Origin: Herbidospora cretacea
GTDB taxonomy: Bacteria; Actinomycetota; Actinomycetes; Streptosporangiales; Streptosporangiaceae
NCBI RefSeq assembly: GCF_001570605.1
Contig: NZ_BBXG01000008.1
Span: 1 to 64,000, forward strand
DNA: 64,000 nucleotides
Direction of reading: 5' to 3'
Shown here: piece after piece, positions 36,530 through 46,369 of the stretch
Numbering within the stretch: the first letter of the stretch is position 1
Layout: each line of letters opens with the position of its first letter
Translations under genes and position numbers: made by a program
The notes under the pieces: generated by a model
What the model saw: only the letters and a program-made list of their open reading frames with translations
Databases searched by the model: none
What the model was told of the DNA's origin: nothing

Positions 36530-39500
36530 TTAAATCCTGGGGGCCCGTCCCCGGAACGGCCGCGTGGCCGGGTCGGGCGGCAGGCTCGCCTGACGCCCCT
36601 CCAGGGCGCGCAGCGCGTGCCGGACCCCGGCGTCGAGCTGCGGGTCGGCCCCCCGCGCCCAGTCGGCCGGGGTGATCAGCACCTCCTCGTCGGGGGTCGC
36701 GCCCCGGTTCTCCAGCTCCCAGCCGTAGTTCTCGATCCAGTAGGCGTAGCCGGGCACCCACATGTGGGTGCCGTCGCCCAGCCGGTGGGCGGCGGCGATG
36801 CCGATCACGCCGCCCCACGTGCGGGTGCCGATGACCGGGCCGAGCCCGAGGGCCTGCACGGCGGCGGTGATGACGTCGCCGTCAGAGCAGGTCTCCTCGT
36901 CGCAGAGCACCACGACCGGGCCGCGCGGGGCGTCCATCGGATAGCTCATCGGCTCCTGGCGGCGGGACAGGTCCCAGCCGACGATGCGCCGCGACAGCTT
37001 CTCGATCACGAGCTGGGAGGTGTTGCCGCCCCGGTTGCCGCGCACGTCCACGATCACGGCGTCCTTGGCCAGCTCGTGGGACAGGTCGCGGTGGAGCTGG
37101 GCCCAGCCCGAGGGGCCCATGTCGGGCACGTGCAGGTAGCCCATCCGGCCGCCGGTCAGGCGGCGGACCCGGCGGCGGCGGTCGGTCACCCACGCGTGGT
37201 ACCGCAGCGAGCGGTCGTCGGCCAGCGGGACCACAGCCGCCCGGAAGACCTTCGCGCCCGACTCCACGGTCAGCTCGACGGGGTGGCCGAAGGCGCCCGA
37301 CAGCAGCGGCGCGGGGCCGGTCACCGGGTCGACCGGGGTGCCGTCGACGGCCAGGATCGCGTCGCCGGCGCGTACCCCCGAGCCCTGGAGCGGCGAGCGG
37401 GCCGCCGGGTCGGACAGCTCCGAGGGGAAGATCCGCCGCACCCGCCACAGCCCCTCGGAGTCGGGGGCGAGGTCGGCCCCGAGCAGCCCGGTGAGCCGCC
37501 GCCAGTGGTGGCGGGCCGCCCGCACGTAGGCGTGCGAGGCGCCCAGCTCCCCCACCACCTCCCGGATCAGGTCGGCGAAGTCGTCCGCGCCGCCGATGCG
37601 GTCGAGCCAGGGCCGGTACGTCTCCAGCACCGCCGCCCAGTCCACCCCGGCCATGTCGGCGACCCAGAAGTAGTCGCGCATGATCCGCCCGGCCTCGGAG
37701 TAGGCCTGCCGCCAGCGCCGGTCGGGGTCGGCCCGGACCCTGACCCGGTCGAGGTCGACGGCCACGCCGTCGCCGTTCTTGCCGGTCGCCGAGATCACCC
37801 GCATGTCGGAGCCGTCGCGCAGCGCGATCCGCGAGCCGTCGCCGCTGACCGAGTAGAGCCGCACCTCCGAGGCCAGCTCCTCGGTCTTGCGCTTGTCGAG
37901 GTCGAACCGTTCGAGGACGGTCGTCCCGTCGGCGTTGCGCCGCAGCCAGGTGAGGCCGCCCTTGACCGGCCGCAGGCCGTAGTAGCGGGCCTCGGGGACC
38001 GGCAGCGGCACGATCCGCCCGTCGAGCCCGGCCAGGTCGACGACCACCGCGCCGTCGCCGGCCTCTCCCCCGTCGGCGGCCTTGCCCTCGACCGAGGGCG
38101 CGAAGGGCGAGGGCGCCCCGGCGGCCAGCGGCAGCAGGTAGGGGCGGGTGCCGTGGGTGATCACCAGGTCGAATGAGTGGGAGTCGTGGACCATCTCGAA
38201 GCCGCGCCGCGACAGGAACACCAGGTTGCGGCCGTCGCCGGTGAAGGCGGGCGAGCTGTCGGTGAACCGGCCGTCGGTGACGTGCACGATCTCGGCGTCC
38301 TCCAGCCTGGCCAGGCGGATGGACGCGCCCCGCGCCATCGGGTGGCACCAGACCAGCCAGCGCGACCGGGGGTCGAAGCCGAGGCCGCTGACGTGGCCGT
38401 GTTCGGTGCGGGTGAGCTCGGTGACCTCGCCGGTCTCCGGGTCGACCAGCAGCAGGCGTCCGTCGTGGGAGGCGACCGCGATCACCGAGCCGTCGGGGGC
38501 GGCCTCCATCGCCTCGACCCGGCCCAGCTCGCCGGCCGCGATCGTGCGGGTGACCGCGCCGGGGACGCCGAGCTCGATGGCGTCCTCGCCGGGCGCGTCG
38601 GTCACCCAGGCGGCCGGGCCGTTGACCCGTTTGCCCAGGTCGTCGTCGTCGGCGTCGTCGGCGCGCTCCATCCTGCCCAGCACGATCGGCAGGCGGGCGC
38701 GGCCCCGGGCCGACAGGGCGCGGCTGGGGCCGTCCTCGTGGGTGACCCAGTGGACGGTCCCGGCGACCTCGACGAGGCTGGCCCGGCCGGTGGTGTCGCA
38801 GGCCAGGTCGTCGGGCCTGGATCCGGCCCAGTAGTGCTGGCGGCCCCGGCCGGCCCCGCCCAGGCGGACCTCCAGGGGTTCGGGCTCGGCGTCCAGGCCG
38901 GGCAGCAGCCAGAGGCCGCCGGCGTGGGCGTACACGACGCGGGCGCCGTCGGTGGCGGCCTGGCGGGCGTAGAAGTCCTCGTGGTGGGTGTGGCGGCGGA
39001 GGTCGCTCCCGTCGTGGGCGACCGAGTAGAGGTTGCCGGTCCCCTCGTGGTCGGACAGGAAGGCGATCCGGCCGCCGACCAGCATCGGGGAGGCGAGCTG
39101 TCCCTCGTGACCGGCGAGCAGGCGGCGGCCGTCGAGCCACAGGCGGCCCATGCCGCCGCCCCGGTAGCGCTTCCAGTGGGCGGGGTCGTGGCTGGCCGAG
39201 CCGGTCAGCAGCAGGGTGTGACCGTCGCGCAGGTCGAGGGCGCCCACCGGCCCGTAGGGCAGCCGCTCTCCCGGCCCGCCGTCGAGCGGGACCGTGCGGG
39301 CCCAGGTCCAGTGGCCGAAGGGCTGGTCGTGGGAGCTGCCGGCCACGACGGTCCGGGCGTCGAGCCAGCCGTGCACCCGCGTGTGGTGGTCGGCCCAGTG
39401 GGTCAGCCGCTCGATCTGGCCGCCCTCGACCCCCGCGACGTGCACCTCGGCCGGGATGAGGCCGCTCGCCCAGGCGACCCGCGCGCCGTCGGGCGACAGG

Positions 39501-39646
39501 CGCGGATGGGCCGCGCCGACCTGTTCGACCGTGAGACGCCAGGCCCGCCCGCCGTCGAGCGGAGCGATCCAGACGTCGTCCTCGGCGACGAACGTCAGCA
39601 GCTCTCGATGGATGTGAGGAAAGCGGAGGTATGACCCACTAGGCAC
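36530..39646 (-). CDS. Tricorn-type S41B serine peptidase
   Basis: A 1038-residue cytosolic peptidase with two N-terminal beta-propellers, a PDZ domain and a catalytic core, which trims peptides released by the proteasome. Catalytic features correspond to the tricorn tetrad: Ser-His in GASHAYV, Ser-Asp in ETCSDGDV and a Glu in ATPDEEVLI; the DVRGNRGGNTSQ oxyanion region is intact. The GTG at 39646 is chosen because a promoter lies right before it and the product then starts as its homologs do (SYLRFPHIH). Longer upstream starts lack support. Confidence 0.94.
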   Translation of the reverse strand: MPSGSYLRFPHIHRELLTFVAEDDVWIAPLDGGRAWRLTVEQVGAAHPRLSPDGARVAWASGLIPAEVHVAGVEGGQIERLTHWADHHTRVHGWLDARTVVAGSSHDQPFGHWTWARTVPLDGGPGERLPYGPVGALDLRDGHTLLLTGSASHDPAHWKRYRGGGMGRLWLDGRRLLAGHEGQLASPMLVGGRIAFLSDHEGTGNLYSVAHDGSDLRRHTHHEDFYARQAATDGARVVYAHAGGLWLLPGLDAEPEPLEVRLGGAGRGRQHYWAGSRPDDLACDTTGRASLVEVAGTVHWVTHEDGPSRALSARGRARLPIVLGRMERADDADDDDLGKRVNGPAAWVTDAPGEDAIELGVPGAVTRTIAAGELGRVEAMEAAPDGSVIAVASHDGRLLLVDPETGEVTELTRTEHGHVSGLGFDPRSRWLVWCHPMARGASIRLARLEDAEIVHVTDGRFTDSSPAFTGDGRNLVFLSRRGFEMVHDSHSFDLVITHGTRPYLLPLAAGAPSPFAPSVEGKAADGGEAGDGAVVVDLAGLDGRIVPLPVPEARYYGLRPVKGGLTWLRRNADGTTVLERFDLDKRKTEELASEVRLYSVSGDGSRIALRDGSDMRVISATGKNGDGVAVDLDRVRVRADPDRRWRQAYSEAGRIMRDYFWVADMAGVDWAAVLETYRPWLDRIGGADDFADLIREVVGELGASHAYVRAARHHWRRLTGLLGADLAPDSEGLWRVRRIFPSELSDPAARSPLQGSGVRAGDAILAVDGTPVDPVTGPAPLLSGAFGHPVELTVESGAKVFRAAVVPLADDRSLRYHAWVTDRRRRVRRLTGGRMGYLHVPDMGPSGWAQLHRDLSHELAKDAVIVDVRGNRGGNTSQLVIEKLSRRIVGWDLSRRQEPMSYPMDAPRGPVVVLCDEETCSDGDVITAAVQALGLGPVIGTRTWGGVIGIAAAHRLGDGTHMWVPGYAYWIENYGWELENRGATPDEEVLITPADWARGADPQLDAGVRHALRALEGRQASLPPDPATRPFRGRAPRI

Positions 39647-39653
39647 CTCCACA

Positions 39654-39681
39654 ATGCTAATCCCAGCCCTGGTGAAGGCAA
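39654..39681 (-). promoter_or_regulatory. tricorn gene promoter, leaderless start
   Basis: TTGCCT (39676-39681), a 16-bp spacer and TAGCAT (39654-39659) lie so close to the GTG at 39644-39646 that transcription should begin at or next to the start codon. No usable ribosome site precedes that GTG, which supports a leaderless message. The same 143-bp gap carries the promoter of the divergent cyclophilin gene. Confidence 0.6.
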
Positions 39682-39789
39682 GATCGTTACCTGTGTGGCC
39701 CCTGGGACTGGGCTTACGCGAAGCAAACACGATCACGGATAGAGTGACGCGAAACTTCAGCAATGGACGAATAAATGGAAGGCAACGCG

Positions 39790-40659
39790 GTGACCGACAC
39801 GAATCGGCAGAAACCCCTGGCCCTGGGCCAGGCCCGTCGCGTCCGATTGGGGGTCGGCGCAGTGGTCCTCGCGCTCGTCGCGTTGACGGGCTGCACGGAC
39901 AGCGGGGCCGAGGGCAACGCGGCGGCGCAGGGCGAGGAGACCGGCCCCGCCACCCCCGCGCCGTCGATCACGTCGATCCCCTCGACGCTGCCGGACCAGC
40001 CGACGGCGCCCCCCACGCCGGTGGACCCGAAGAACGTCAAGTGCGAGTACCGCAAGGACGACTCCGGCGCTCCGGCGAAGTTCGTGGGCATGCCCCCGGC
40101 CAAGCCGATGAAGGCGGCGCTGGCCGCCAAGAACATGACGATCAAGACCAACCAGGGCGACATCGTCATCGAGCTGGTCCCCGAGTCGACGCCGTGCACG
40201 GTCAACTCGTTCTACTTCCTGGCGAAGAAGAACTACTTCGACAACACCCTGTGCCACCGGCTCACCACGGCCGAGAGCAACGGCCTGGACCTGCTCCAGT
40301 GCGGTGACCCGCAGGCCAAGGGCGACGGCAAGAACAAGACCGACGGCACCGGCGGCCCCGGCTACCTGTTCCCCGACGAGAACCTCGGCCCGGCCTACTC
40401 GCGCGGCGTGGTCTTCATGGCCCAGGGCGGCGACGCGGCCAACTCCAACGGCAGCCAGTTCGCCATCTCCTACAGCGACGAGGCGGCCCAGCTCCCGGCG
40501 GCGTACACGCCGTTCGGAGTGGTCGTCAAGGGCCTCGACGTGGTCGACAAGATCGCCAAGGAGGGCGTCATCAAGAACGAGGACGACATCCTGTCCGAGG
40601 ACGGCGGCTCGAACGCGCCCAAGCTGCGGGTCGAGATCAAGGACGTCGTGCTCAAGTAG
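39790..40659 (+). CDS. cyclophilin-type peptidyl-prolyl isomerase, lipoprotein
   Basis: A secreted folding catalyst for prolyl bonds. The 289-residue product has a lipoprotein signal (VRLGVGAVVLALVALTGC; lipobox LTGC), a Pro/Thr-rich linker and a cyclophilin domain with LCHRLTT, LLQCGDP, NSNGSQFAIS and the C-terminal VVKGLDVVDKIA. Start GTG 39790 follows GGAAGG by 7 nt; an in-frame ATG 15 nt upstream overlaps that site. A paralog with a membrane anchor lies at 45473. It diverges from the tricorn gene. Confidence 0.91.
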   Translation: MTDTNRQKPLALGQARRVRLGVGAVVLALVALTGCTDSGAEGNAAAQGEETGPATPAPSITSIPSTLPDQPTAPPTPVDPKNVKCEYRKDDSGAPAKFVGMPPAKPMKAALAAKNMTIKTNQGDIVIELVPESTPCTVNSFYFLAKKNYFDNTLCHRLTTAESNGLDLLQCGDPQAKGDGKNKTDGTGGPGYLFPDENLGPAYSRGVVFMAQGGDAANSNGSQFAISYSDEAAQLPAAYTPFGVVVKGLDVVDKIAKEGVIKNEDDILSEDGGSNAPKLRVEIKDVVLK

Positions 40660-40674
40660 CACCTCAGCACCGGA

Positions 40675-40705
40675 GGGCGGATCCACGCGGATCCGCCCTT
40701 CGGCG
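40675..40705 (+). terminator. hairpin after the cyclophilin lipoprotein gene
   Basis: GGGCGGATCC and GGATCCGCCC form a perfect 10-bp stem with a 4-nt loop, 15 bp past the stop. Only TT follows directly, then CGGCGTTT, so it is a strong hairpin with a poor U-tract, as often in actinomycetes. Confidence 0.75.
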
Positions 40706-40814
40706 TTTCTGGAGCCATGAATCCCAACAGACCCTCTAGAATCTCGCGAAAGGCGATCCTTTATGCGAATTTAGGACGCGCGCGACAGTTCCCCCCTGAC
40801 CGGAGGCGACCACG

Positions 40815-41630
40815 TTGTCCGAGCACGAGCCGGCACCGTCGTGGGTCATCGACCCGCACAAGCCCAGCGTCGCCCGGATGTACGACTACTACCTCGGCGG
40901 CAAGGACAACTTCGCGGCCGACCGGGAAGCCGCCGACGAGATCCTCGCGCGCATGCCGTACGTCCGCGACTTCACCCGGGAGAACCGCGCGTTCCTCTCC
41001 CGGGCCGTGCGGATGCTGGCCGCCCAGGGCATCCGGCAGTTCCTGGACATCGGCTCGGGCCTGCCGACCAGGGAGAACACCCACCAGGTCGCCCAGTCGG
41101 TCGCCTCCGACGCCCGGGTCGTCTACGTCGACAACGACCCCATCGTGCTGGCCCACGGGCGGGCGCTGCTGGCCAAGAACCGCAACACCGCCGTCGTCCA
41201 GGCCGACCTGCACGACCCCAAGGCGATCATCGACCACCCCGAGGTGCGGGAGCTCATCGACTTCTCCCAGCCGGTGGCGATCCTGTTACTGGCCATCCTG
41301 CACTTCGTGCCCGACGACGACGAGGCCGCGCGGATCGTGCGGGAGCTGCGGGGGCCGATGGTGCCGGGCAGCTACCTGGTCCTGTCGCACGGCCACATGG
41401 GCGAGGTCGACGACGATCTCCAGGAGGTCGTCTACAAGACGTACCGGCAGACCACCAGCGGGAACATCACGGCCCGCACCTCGACCCAGGTCGCGGCCTA
41501 CTTCGAGGGCATGGAGCTGCTCGAACCAGGAATCGTCCAAGTGGGGGTCTGGCGGCCGGAGATCAAGGGTCTGGCCGACGCCGACCCCCGCAAGGCGGGC
41601 TTCTTCGGGGCAGTGGGGAAGCTTCGGTAA
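40815..41630 (+). CDS. DUF574-type SAM-dependent methyltransferase with a TTA codon
   Basis: A 271-residue member of the S-adenosyl methyltransferase family (PF04672-like) abundant in streptomycetes. It has VARMYDYYLGGKDNFAADRE at the N-terminus, the SAM-binding FLDIGSGLPT and VVYVDNDPIVLAH segments, and LLAILHFVPDDDEA. The substrate is unknown. The start is TTG at 40815 behind GGAGG. Codon 158 (41286-41288) is TTA, the rare leucine codon read by the bldA tRNA in filamentous actinomycetes, so translation may be limited to late growth (inference). Confidence 0.9.
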   Translation: MSEHEPAPSWVIDPHKPSVARMYDYYLGGKDNFAADREAADEILARMPYVRDFTRENRAFLSRAVRMLAAQGIRQFLDIGSGLPTRENTHQVAQSVASDARVVYVDNDPIVLAHGRALLAKNRNTAVVQADLHDPKAIIDHPEVRELIDFSQPVAILLLAILHFVPDDDEAARIVRELRGPMVPGSYLVLSHGHMGEVDDDLQEVVYKTYRQTTSGNITARTSTQVAAYFEGMELLEPGIVQVGVWRPEIKGLADADPRKAGFFGAVGKLR

Positions 41631-41635
41631 AGACG

Positions 41636-41667
41636 GAAAAGGGCCGGTCCTTACGGACCGGCCCTTT
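41636..41667. terminator. bidirectional terminator between methyltransferase and aspS
   Basis: GGGCCGGTCC and GGACCGGCCC form a perfect 10-bp stem with a TTAC loop, flanked by AAAA on the left and TTT on the right. It lies 10 bp after the methyltransferase stop and 8 bp after the aspS stop on the other strand. It can serve both convergent genes. Confidence 0.88.
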
Positions 41668-41674
41668 CGCTTTG

Positions 41675-43402
41675 CTAGGCCTTGGGCGTGGCGTCCACGC
41701 CCGCCTCCTTGCGCTGCGCCGGGGTGATCGGCGTCGGCGCGGCGGTCAGCGGGTCGAAGCCGGAGGCGGTCTTCGGGAAGGCGATCACGTCGCGGATCGA
41801 CTCACCGCCCGCCAGCAGCATGCAGACCCGGTCCCAGCCGTAGGCGATGCCGCCGTGCGGCGGCGGGCCGTACTTGAACGCCTCCAGCAGGAAGCCGAAC
41901 TTGCTCTCGGCCTCCTCCTTGGAGATGCCCAGCACGTCGAAGACCCGCTGCTGCATCTCGGCGCGGTGGATCCGGATCGAGCCGCCGCCGATCTCCATGC
42001 CGTTGCAGACCATGTCGTAGGCGTAGGCCAGGGCCTCGCCCGGGTGGTCCTGGAAGTTGTCGTTCCACTCGGGCTTGGGGCCGGTGAAGGGGTGGTGGAC
42101 GGCCGTCCAGCCGCCCTCGCCGTCGTCCTCGAACATGGGCGCGTCGACCACCCACAGGAACGACCACTGCGACTCGTCGATCAGCTCCTTGCGGCGGCCG
42201 ATCTCCAGCCGAGCCGCGCCGAGCAGCTCACGCGAGGCGTGCCGGGCCCCGGCGGCGAAGAAGATCGCGTCGCCGACCTCGGCGCCGGTCGCCTCACGCA
42301 GGCCCGCGATCTCGGTCTCGGACAGGTTCTTGGCCACCGGGCCGCCGAACCCGTCCTCCTGGACGAGCACGTAGGCGAGCCCGCGCGCGCCGCGCGACTT
42401 GGCCCAGTCCTGCCAGCCGTCGAGCTCCTTGCGGGTCTGCGAGGCCCCGCCCGGCATGACGACCGCGCCGACGTACTCGTTCTGGAAGACCCGGAACGTG
42501 GTGTCCTTGAAGAACTCGGTCAGGTCGACCAGCTCGCAGCCGAACCGCAGGTCGGGCTTGTCGGAGCCGAAACGGGCCATGGCGTCGGCATAGGTCATCC
42601 GGGGCAGCGGGGAGGGCAGCTCGTAGCCGATCGTCTCCTTCCACACCCGCCCGATGATCGCCTCGCCGAGCTCCATGACGTCGTCCTGGTCGACGAACGA
42701 CATCTCGATGTCGATCTGGGTGAACTCGGGCTGCCGGTCGGCCCGCAGGTCCTCGTCGCGGAAGCACTTGGTGAGCTGGTAGTAGCGCTCCAGCCCGGCC
42801 ACCATGAGGAGCTGCTTGAACAGCTGGGGCGACTGGGGCAGGGCGTACCAGTTGCCCGGCTGGAGCCGGACCGGCACCAGGAAGTCGCGGGCGCCCTCGG
42901 GGGTCGAACGGGTCAGGTTCGGCGTCTCGACGTAGACGAACCCGCGCTCGTTCATCACCTCGTTGACCAGGTAGGTCGCCTTCGACCGGATGCGCAGCGC
43001 GTCGCCGAGCTGCTGGCGGCGGATGTCGAGGTAGCGGTACTTGAGCCGGGCCTCCTCGGACACGCCGGAGGCGCCCTCGATCGGGAACGGCAGCGGGGCC
43101 GCCTCGCTCAGCACCTCGACCTGGGTGGCCACGACCTCGATCCCGCCGGTGGGCAGGTCGGGGTTCTCGTTGCCGTCGGGCCGCACCCGGACCTCTCCGA
43201 CGACCTTCACGCAGTATTCGGAGCGCAGGCCGTGGGCGTCGTCCTCCTCGCGGAAGACGACCTGGGCGGAGCCGGAGGAGTCGCGCAGGTCGATGAAGAC
43301 CACGCCGCCGTGGTCACGACGACGGGCGACCCATCCGGCCAGCGTCACCTGTTGGCCGGCGTGCTCGGGGCGCAACGTCCCGGCCTGGTGGGTGCGGATC
43401 AC
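41675..43402 (-). CDS. aspS: Aspartate--tRNA ligase
   Basis: Class IIb synthetase. The 575-residue product has the N-terminal anticodon-binding OB fold ([23 protein letters not shown]), the motif 2 region [19 protein letters not shown], the bacterial GAD insertion domain and motif 3 [15 protein letters not shown]. The GTG at 43402 overlaps the hisS stop as GTGA. Whether it is discriminating for tRNA-Asp or also charges tRNA-Asn cannot be told from motifs seen here; no asnS is in the window. Confidence 0.97.
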   Translation of the reverse strand: MIRTHQAGTLRPEHAGQQVTLAGWVARRRDHGGVVFIDLRDSSGSAQVVFREEDDAHGLRSEYCVKVVGEVRVRPDGNENPDLPTGGIEVVATQVEVLSEAAPLPFPIEGASGVSEEARLKYRYLDIRRQQLGDALRIRSKATYLVNEVMNERGFVYVETPNLTRSTPEGARDFLVPVRLQPGNWYALPQSPQLFKQLLMVAGLERYYQLTKCFRDEDLRADRQPEFTQIDIEMSFVDQDDVMELGEAIIGRVWKETIGYELPSPLPRMTYADAMARFGSDKPDLRFGCELVDLTEFFKDTTFRVFQNEYVGAVVMPGGASQTRKELDGWQDWAKSRGARGLAYVLVQEDGFGGPVAKNLSETEIAGLREATGAEVGDAIFFAAGARHASRELLGAARLEIGRRKELIDESQWSFLWVVDAPMFEDDGEGGWTAVHHPFTGPKPEWNDNFQDHPGEALAYAYDMVCNGMEIGGGSIRIHRAEMQQRVFDVLGISKEEAESKFGFLLEAFKYGPPPHGGIAYGWDRVCMLLAGGESIRDVIAFPKTASGFDPLTAAPTPITPAQRKEAGVDATPKA

Positions 43403-44655
43403 AAGAGTTTCCCTTTCAGGGTGTCGACGATCGAGGCGAGGGACACCTCGGTCTGTTCAGCGGTTTCCAGGTCCTTCAGCTGTACGGCCCCCGCCTCCAG
43501 GTCGCGCTCACCGAGGATGAGCGCGAACCTGGCCCCGGACTTCGACGCCGCCTTCATGGCGCCCTTCAGCCCCCGGGACCCGTAGGCCATGTCGGCCGAC
43601 AGGCCCGCCCGGCGCAGCTCCGTGAGCAGCGCGAACGCCCGGCGACGGGCCTCCTCTCCCAGGGGCACCGCGAAGACGCCGACCGAGGAGACGGCCGCCG
43701 CGGCGACCTCCTCGGCCTCCATGGCCAGCACGGTGCGGTCGAGGCCGAGCCCGAAGCCGATGCCGGGCAGCGGCGGCCCGCCGATGGACTCGGAGAGCCC
43801 GTCGTAGCGGCCGCCCCCGCCGACCGCCGACTGCGCCCCCAGCAGCGGGTGGTCGAACTCGAAGGTGGTGCGGGTGTAGTAGTCGAGGCCGCGCACCAGG
43901 CGCGGGTTGTCGGTCCACGGGATCGACAGGTCGGCCAGGGCGGTGCGCACCTGGTCGTGGTGGGCCTTGCAGGAGGCGCACAGGTGGTCGGTGACCAGCG
44001 GCGCCCCTTCGAGCTGGGCCTTCACCTCGGGCCGCTTGTCGTCGAGGACGCGCAGCGGGTTGATCTCGACGCGGGCGCGGGTGGCCTCGTCGAGGTCGAG
44101 GGCGCGCAGGAAGTCCTGCAGCGCGGCGCGGTAGATCGGGCGGCACTCGGCGCAGCCGAGGGTGTTCAGCAGCAGCGTCAGCCGCTGGAGGCCCAGCTGC
44201 TGGTACCAGTCCCATGCGATGGCGATCGTCTCGGCGTCGACCAGCGGGTCGTCGCTGCCGATCGCCTCGAGGTCGACCTGGTAGAACTGCCGGTAGCGCC
44301 CGGCCTGGGGCCGCTCGTAGCGGAAGGCGGGGCCGACGGCCCAGACCTTCGCGGGCAGCTGGCCGTGGTGCAGCCCGTTCTCCAGCACCGACCGCAGCAC
44401 GCCGGCGGTGAACTCGGGGCGCAGGGTGACCGAACGGCCGCCCCGGTCCTGGAAGGTGTACATCTCCTTGGTCACGACGTCGGTCGACTCGCCGACGCCG
44501 CGCGCGTAGAGCTGGGTGTCCTCGAACACCGGGAGTTCGAGGTAGCCGTAGCCCGCCTTGGTCACCGCGGCGGCGAAGGTGTCGATCGCCCGCCGGAAGG
44601 CCGCCGAGCGGGGCGGCGCGTATTCACTAACGCCCTTGGGCGCCTGGAAGCTCAT
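43399..44655 (-). CDS. hisS: Histidine--tRNA ligase
   Basis: Class IIa synthetase of 418 residues. Motif 2 region lies around [21 protein letters not shown], the histidine A motif is [15 protein letters not shown], and [11 protein letters not shown] is motif 3. A C-terminal anticodon-binding domain follows. The start ATG overlaps the stop of the upstream metallo-hydrolase by one base. The order hydrolase-hisS-aspS is conserved in actinobacteria. Confidence 0.97.
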   Translation of the reverse strand: MSFQAPKGVSEYAPPRSAAFRRAIDTFAAAVTKAGYGYLELPVFEDTQLYARGVGESTDVVTKEMYTFQDRGGRSVTLRPEFTAGVLRSVLENGLHHGQLPAKVWAVGPAFRYERPQAGRYRQFYQVDLEAIGSDDPLVDAETIAIAWDWYQQLGLQRLTLLLNTLGCAECRPIYRAALQDFLRALDLDEATRARVEINPLRVLDDKRPEVKAQLEGAPLVTDHLCASCKAHHDQVRTALADLSIPWTDNPRLVRGLDYYTRTTFEFDHPLLGAQSAVGGGGRYDGLSESIGGPPLPGIGFGLGLDRTVLAMEAEEVAAAAVSSVGVFAVPLGEEARRRAFALLTELRRAGLSADMAYGSRGLKGAMKAASKSGARFALILGERDLEAGAVQLKDLETAEQTEVSLASIVDTLKGKLL

Positions 44656-45326
44656 TACAGTCCTCGGGTCGGGCCGGGCGCCGCGTCCTTCAAGAAGGGG
44701 TTCGAGGCGCGCTCGCGGCCGATGGTCGTCTGGGGTCCGTGACCGGGGAGAACCACCGTTTCGTCCGGCAGCGTCAACGTCTTGGAAAGGCTGCTCAGCA
44801 TCGCGGTGTGGTCGCCGCCCGGCAGATCGGTGCGGCCGATGGAGTCTCTGAACAGCAGGTCGCCCGTGAACAGCACCTGTTCCCGGTCGAGCCTGAAGGT
44901 CACCGACCCGCCGGTATGGCCCGGCCGGTGGTCGACGACCAGTTCGAGACCGGCCAGCTCCAGGACGGCGCCGTCGGCGAGCTCGCGGACGTCGTCGGGC
45001 TCGCTGAACTCCAGCCCGCCGAACATCTGCTTGCTCATGGAGCCGAAGCCACGGCCCGGATCGCTCAGCAAAACCCGATCATCCGGATGAATCCAGGCAG
45101 GAATTTCACGAGCGCCGCAAACCGGACCGACCGACCAGATGTGGTCGATGTGCCCATGGGTCAGGACCACCGCGACCGGCTTCAGCCGGTGCTCGCGGAT
45201 CAGCTCGTCGAGGCCCTCTTCAGCGTTCTGACCTGGGTCGACGACCACGCATTCCTCGCCCGCGGCCGGCGCGACGACGTAGCAGTTGGCCTGGAATGAC
45301 CCGGCTGGGAACCCTGCGATCAACAA
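44655..45326 (-). CDS. metallo-beta-lactamase-fold hydrolase, glyoxalase II-like
   Basis: A 223-residue zinc hydrolase. The metal motif THGHIDH lies near residues 57-63, further ligands are in RPGHTGGS and FTGDLLF, and the last His in LPGHGPQTT. This is the hydroxyacylglutathione hydrolase-like subgroup that in actinobacteria lies just before hisS. Actinomycetes use mycothiol, so the real thioester substrate is unknown. The start is one of two consecutive TTG codons (45326 or 45323); no strong ribosome site. Confidence 0.88.
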   Translation of the reverse strand: MLIAGFPAGSFQANCYVVAPAAGEECVVVDPGQNAEEGLDELIREHRLKPVAVVLTHGHIDHIWSVGPVCGAREIPAWIHPDDRVLLSDPGRGFGSMSKQMFGGLEFSEPDDVRELADGAVLELAGLELVVDHRPGHTGGSVTFRLDREQVLFTGDLLFRDSIGRTDLPGGDHTAMLSSLSKTLTLPDETVVLPGHGPQTTIGRERASNPFLKDAAPGPTRGL

Positions 45327-45472
45327 CGGAGCGGCCTCGATGTCTCAAAGGAATGAGCGAGCGAATGTAACCGAAGGGTACCGGTGCGGGTCGGCGGGCT
45401 GCGAACCAATACCTGTGTGCCGATACGATTCGCCCACCTCAATAGTCATTCTTGGACAGTCGGGAGGACGAA

Positions 45473-46312
45473 GTGGTCACCGGGAAGGACCGGCAGAAGC
45501 AACTCGCGCGCGAACACCACGAGCGCCAGCAGGCCGCACGCCTCCAACGTGAACGCGCGGCGAAGCGCACCGCCGCCATCGGGACCACCGCCGGCGTCGT
45601 GGTCGTCGTCGCCGGCATCGTCGCCGCGGCGATCTTCCTCACGGGAGGGAACGACGACGATCCGGCCACGGCGGCGGCCTCGGCGTCGGCCAACCCGGCC
45701 GAGAGCGCCGCGGCGGCCCCCGCCCAGCCGCTGCCCTACGACAAGGGCACCGGCCGGTGCGACTACGTGAGCGACCCGGCGGGCGGGGCCAAGGACGTCG
45801 GCAAGCCCGACCCCAAGGTCGCCGCGGCTCCGGCGGTCATGAAGATCGACACCAACCTGGGCGTCATCCAGGCCGACCTCGACGGGGCCAAGGCCCCCTG
45901 CACGGTCGGCTCGTTCACCCACCTGGCGAGCAAGGGCTACTTCGACAACACGAAGTGCCACCGCCTCACCACCGAGGGCATCAAGGTCCTCCAGTGCGGC
46001 GACCCGACCGCCACCGGCAGCGGCGGCCCCGGCTACCGCTTCGTGGACGAGAACCTGGAGGGCGCCGCCTACAAGCGCGGTGTCCTGGCCATGGCCAACA
46101 GCGGCCCGAACACCAACGGCAGCCAGTTCTTCATCGTCTACGGCGATGAGACCGACACCCTGCCCGACTCGTACACGCCCTTCGGCACCATCACCAAGGG
46201 CCTGGACGTCGTCGACAAGGTGGCCAAGGCGGGCGTCGAGGGCGGCGGCGGCGACGGAGCGCCGAAGCAGGCCGTGGAAATCAAAGACGTGACAATTACC
46301 GGCAAGAGCTGA
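45473..46312 (+). CDS. cyclophilin-type peptidyl-prolyl isomerase, membrane-anchored
   Basis: A 279-residue protein with a charged cytoplasmic N-terminus (KDRQKQLAREHHERQQAARL), one membrane helix (AIGTTAGVVVVVAGIVAAAIF, about residues 36-57), an Ala/Ser-rich linker and an extracytoplasmic cyclophilin domain (KCHRLTTEGIKVLQCGDP, NTNGSQFFIVYGDE). GTG 45473 follows GGGAGG by 5 nt; an in-frame TTG 21 nt upstream is unlikely. It resembles mycobacterial PpiB by location next to hisS and relA. Confidence 0.92.
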   Translation: MVTGKDRQKQLAREHHERQQAARLQRERAAKRTAAIGTTAGVVVVVAGIVAAAIFLTGGNDDDPATAAASASANPAESAAAAPAQPLPYDKGTGRCDYVSDPAGGAKDVGKPDPKVAAAPAVMKIDTNLGVIQADLDGAKAPCTVGSFTHLASKGYFDNTKCHRLTTEGIKVLQCGDPTATGSGGPGYRFVDENLEGAAYKRGVLAMANSGPNTNGSQFFIVYGDETDTLPDSYTPFGTITKGLDVVDKVAKAGVEGGGGDGAPKQAVEIKDVTITGKS

Positions 46313-46369
46313 CGTAATACAACCAAGGGCTAAACGCCCTGGAGGCTGATTCGAGTGCGGGAGGACACG

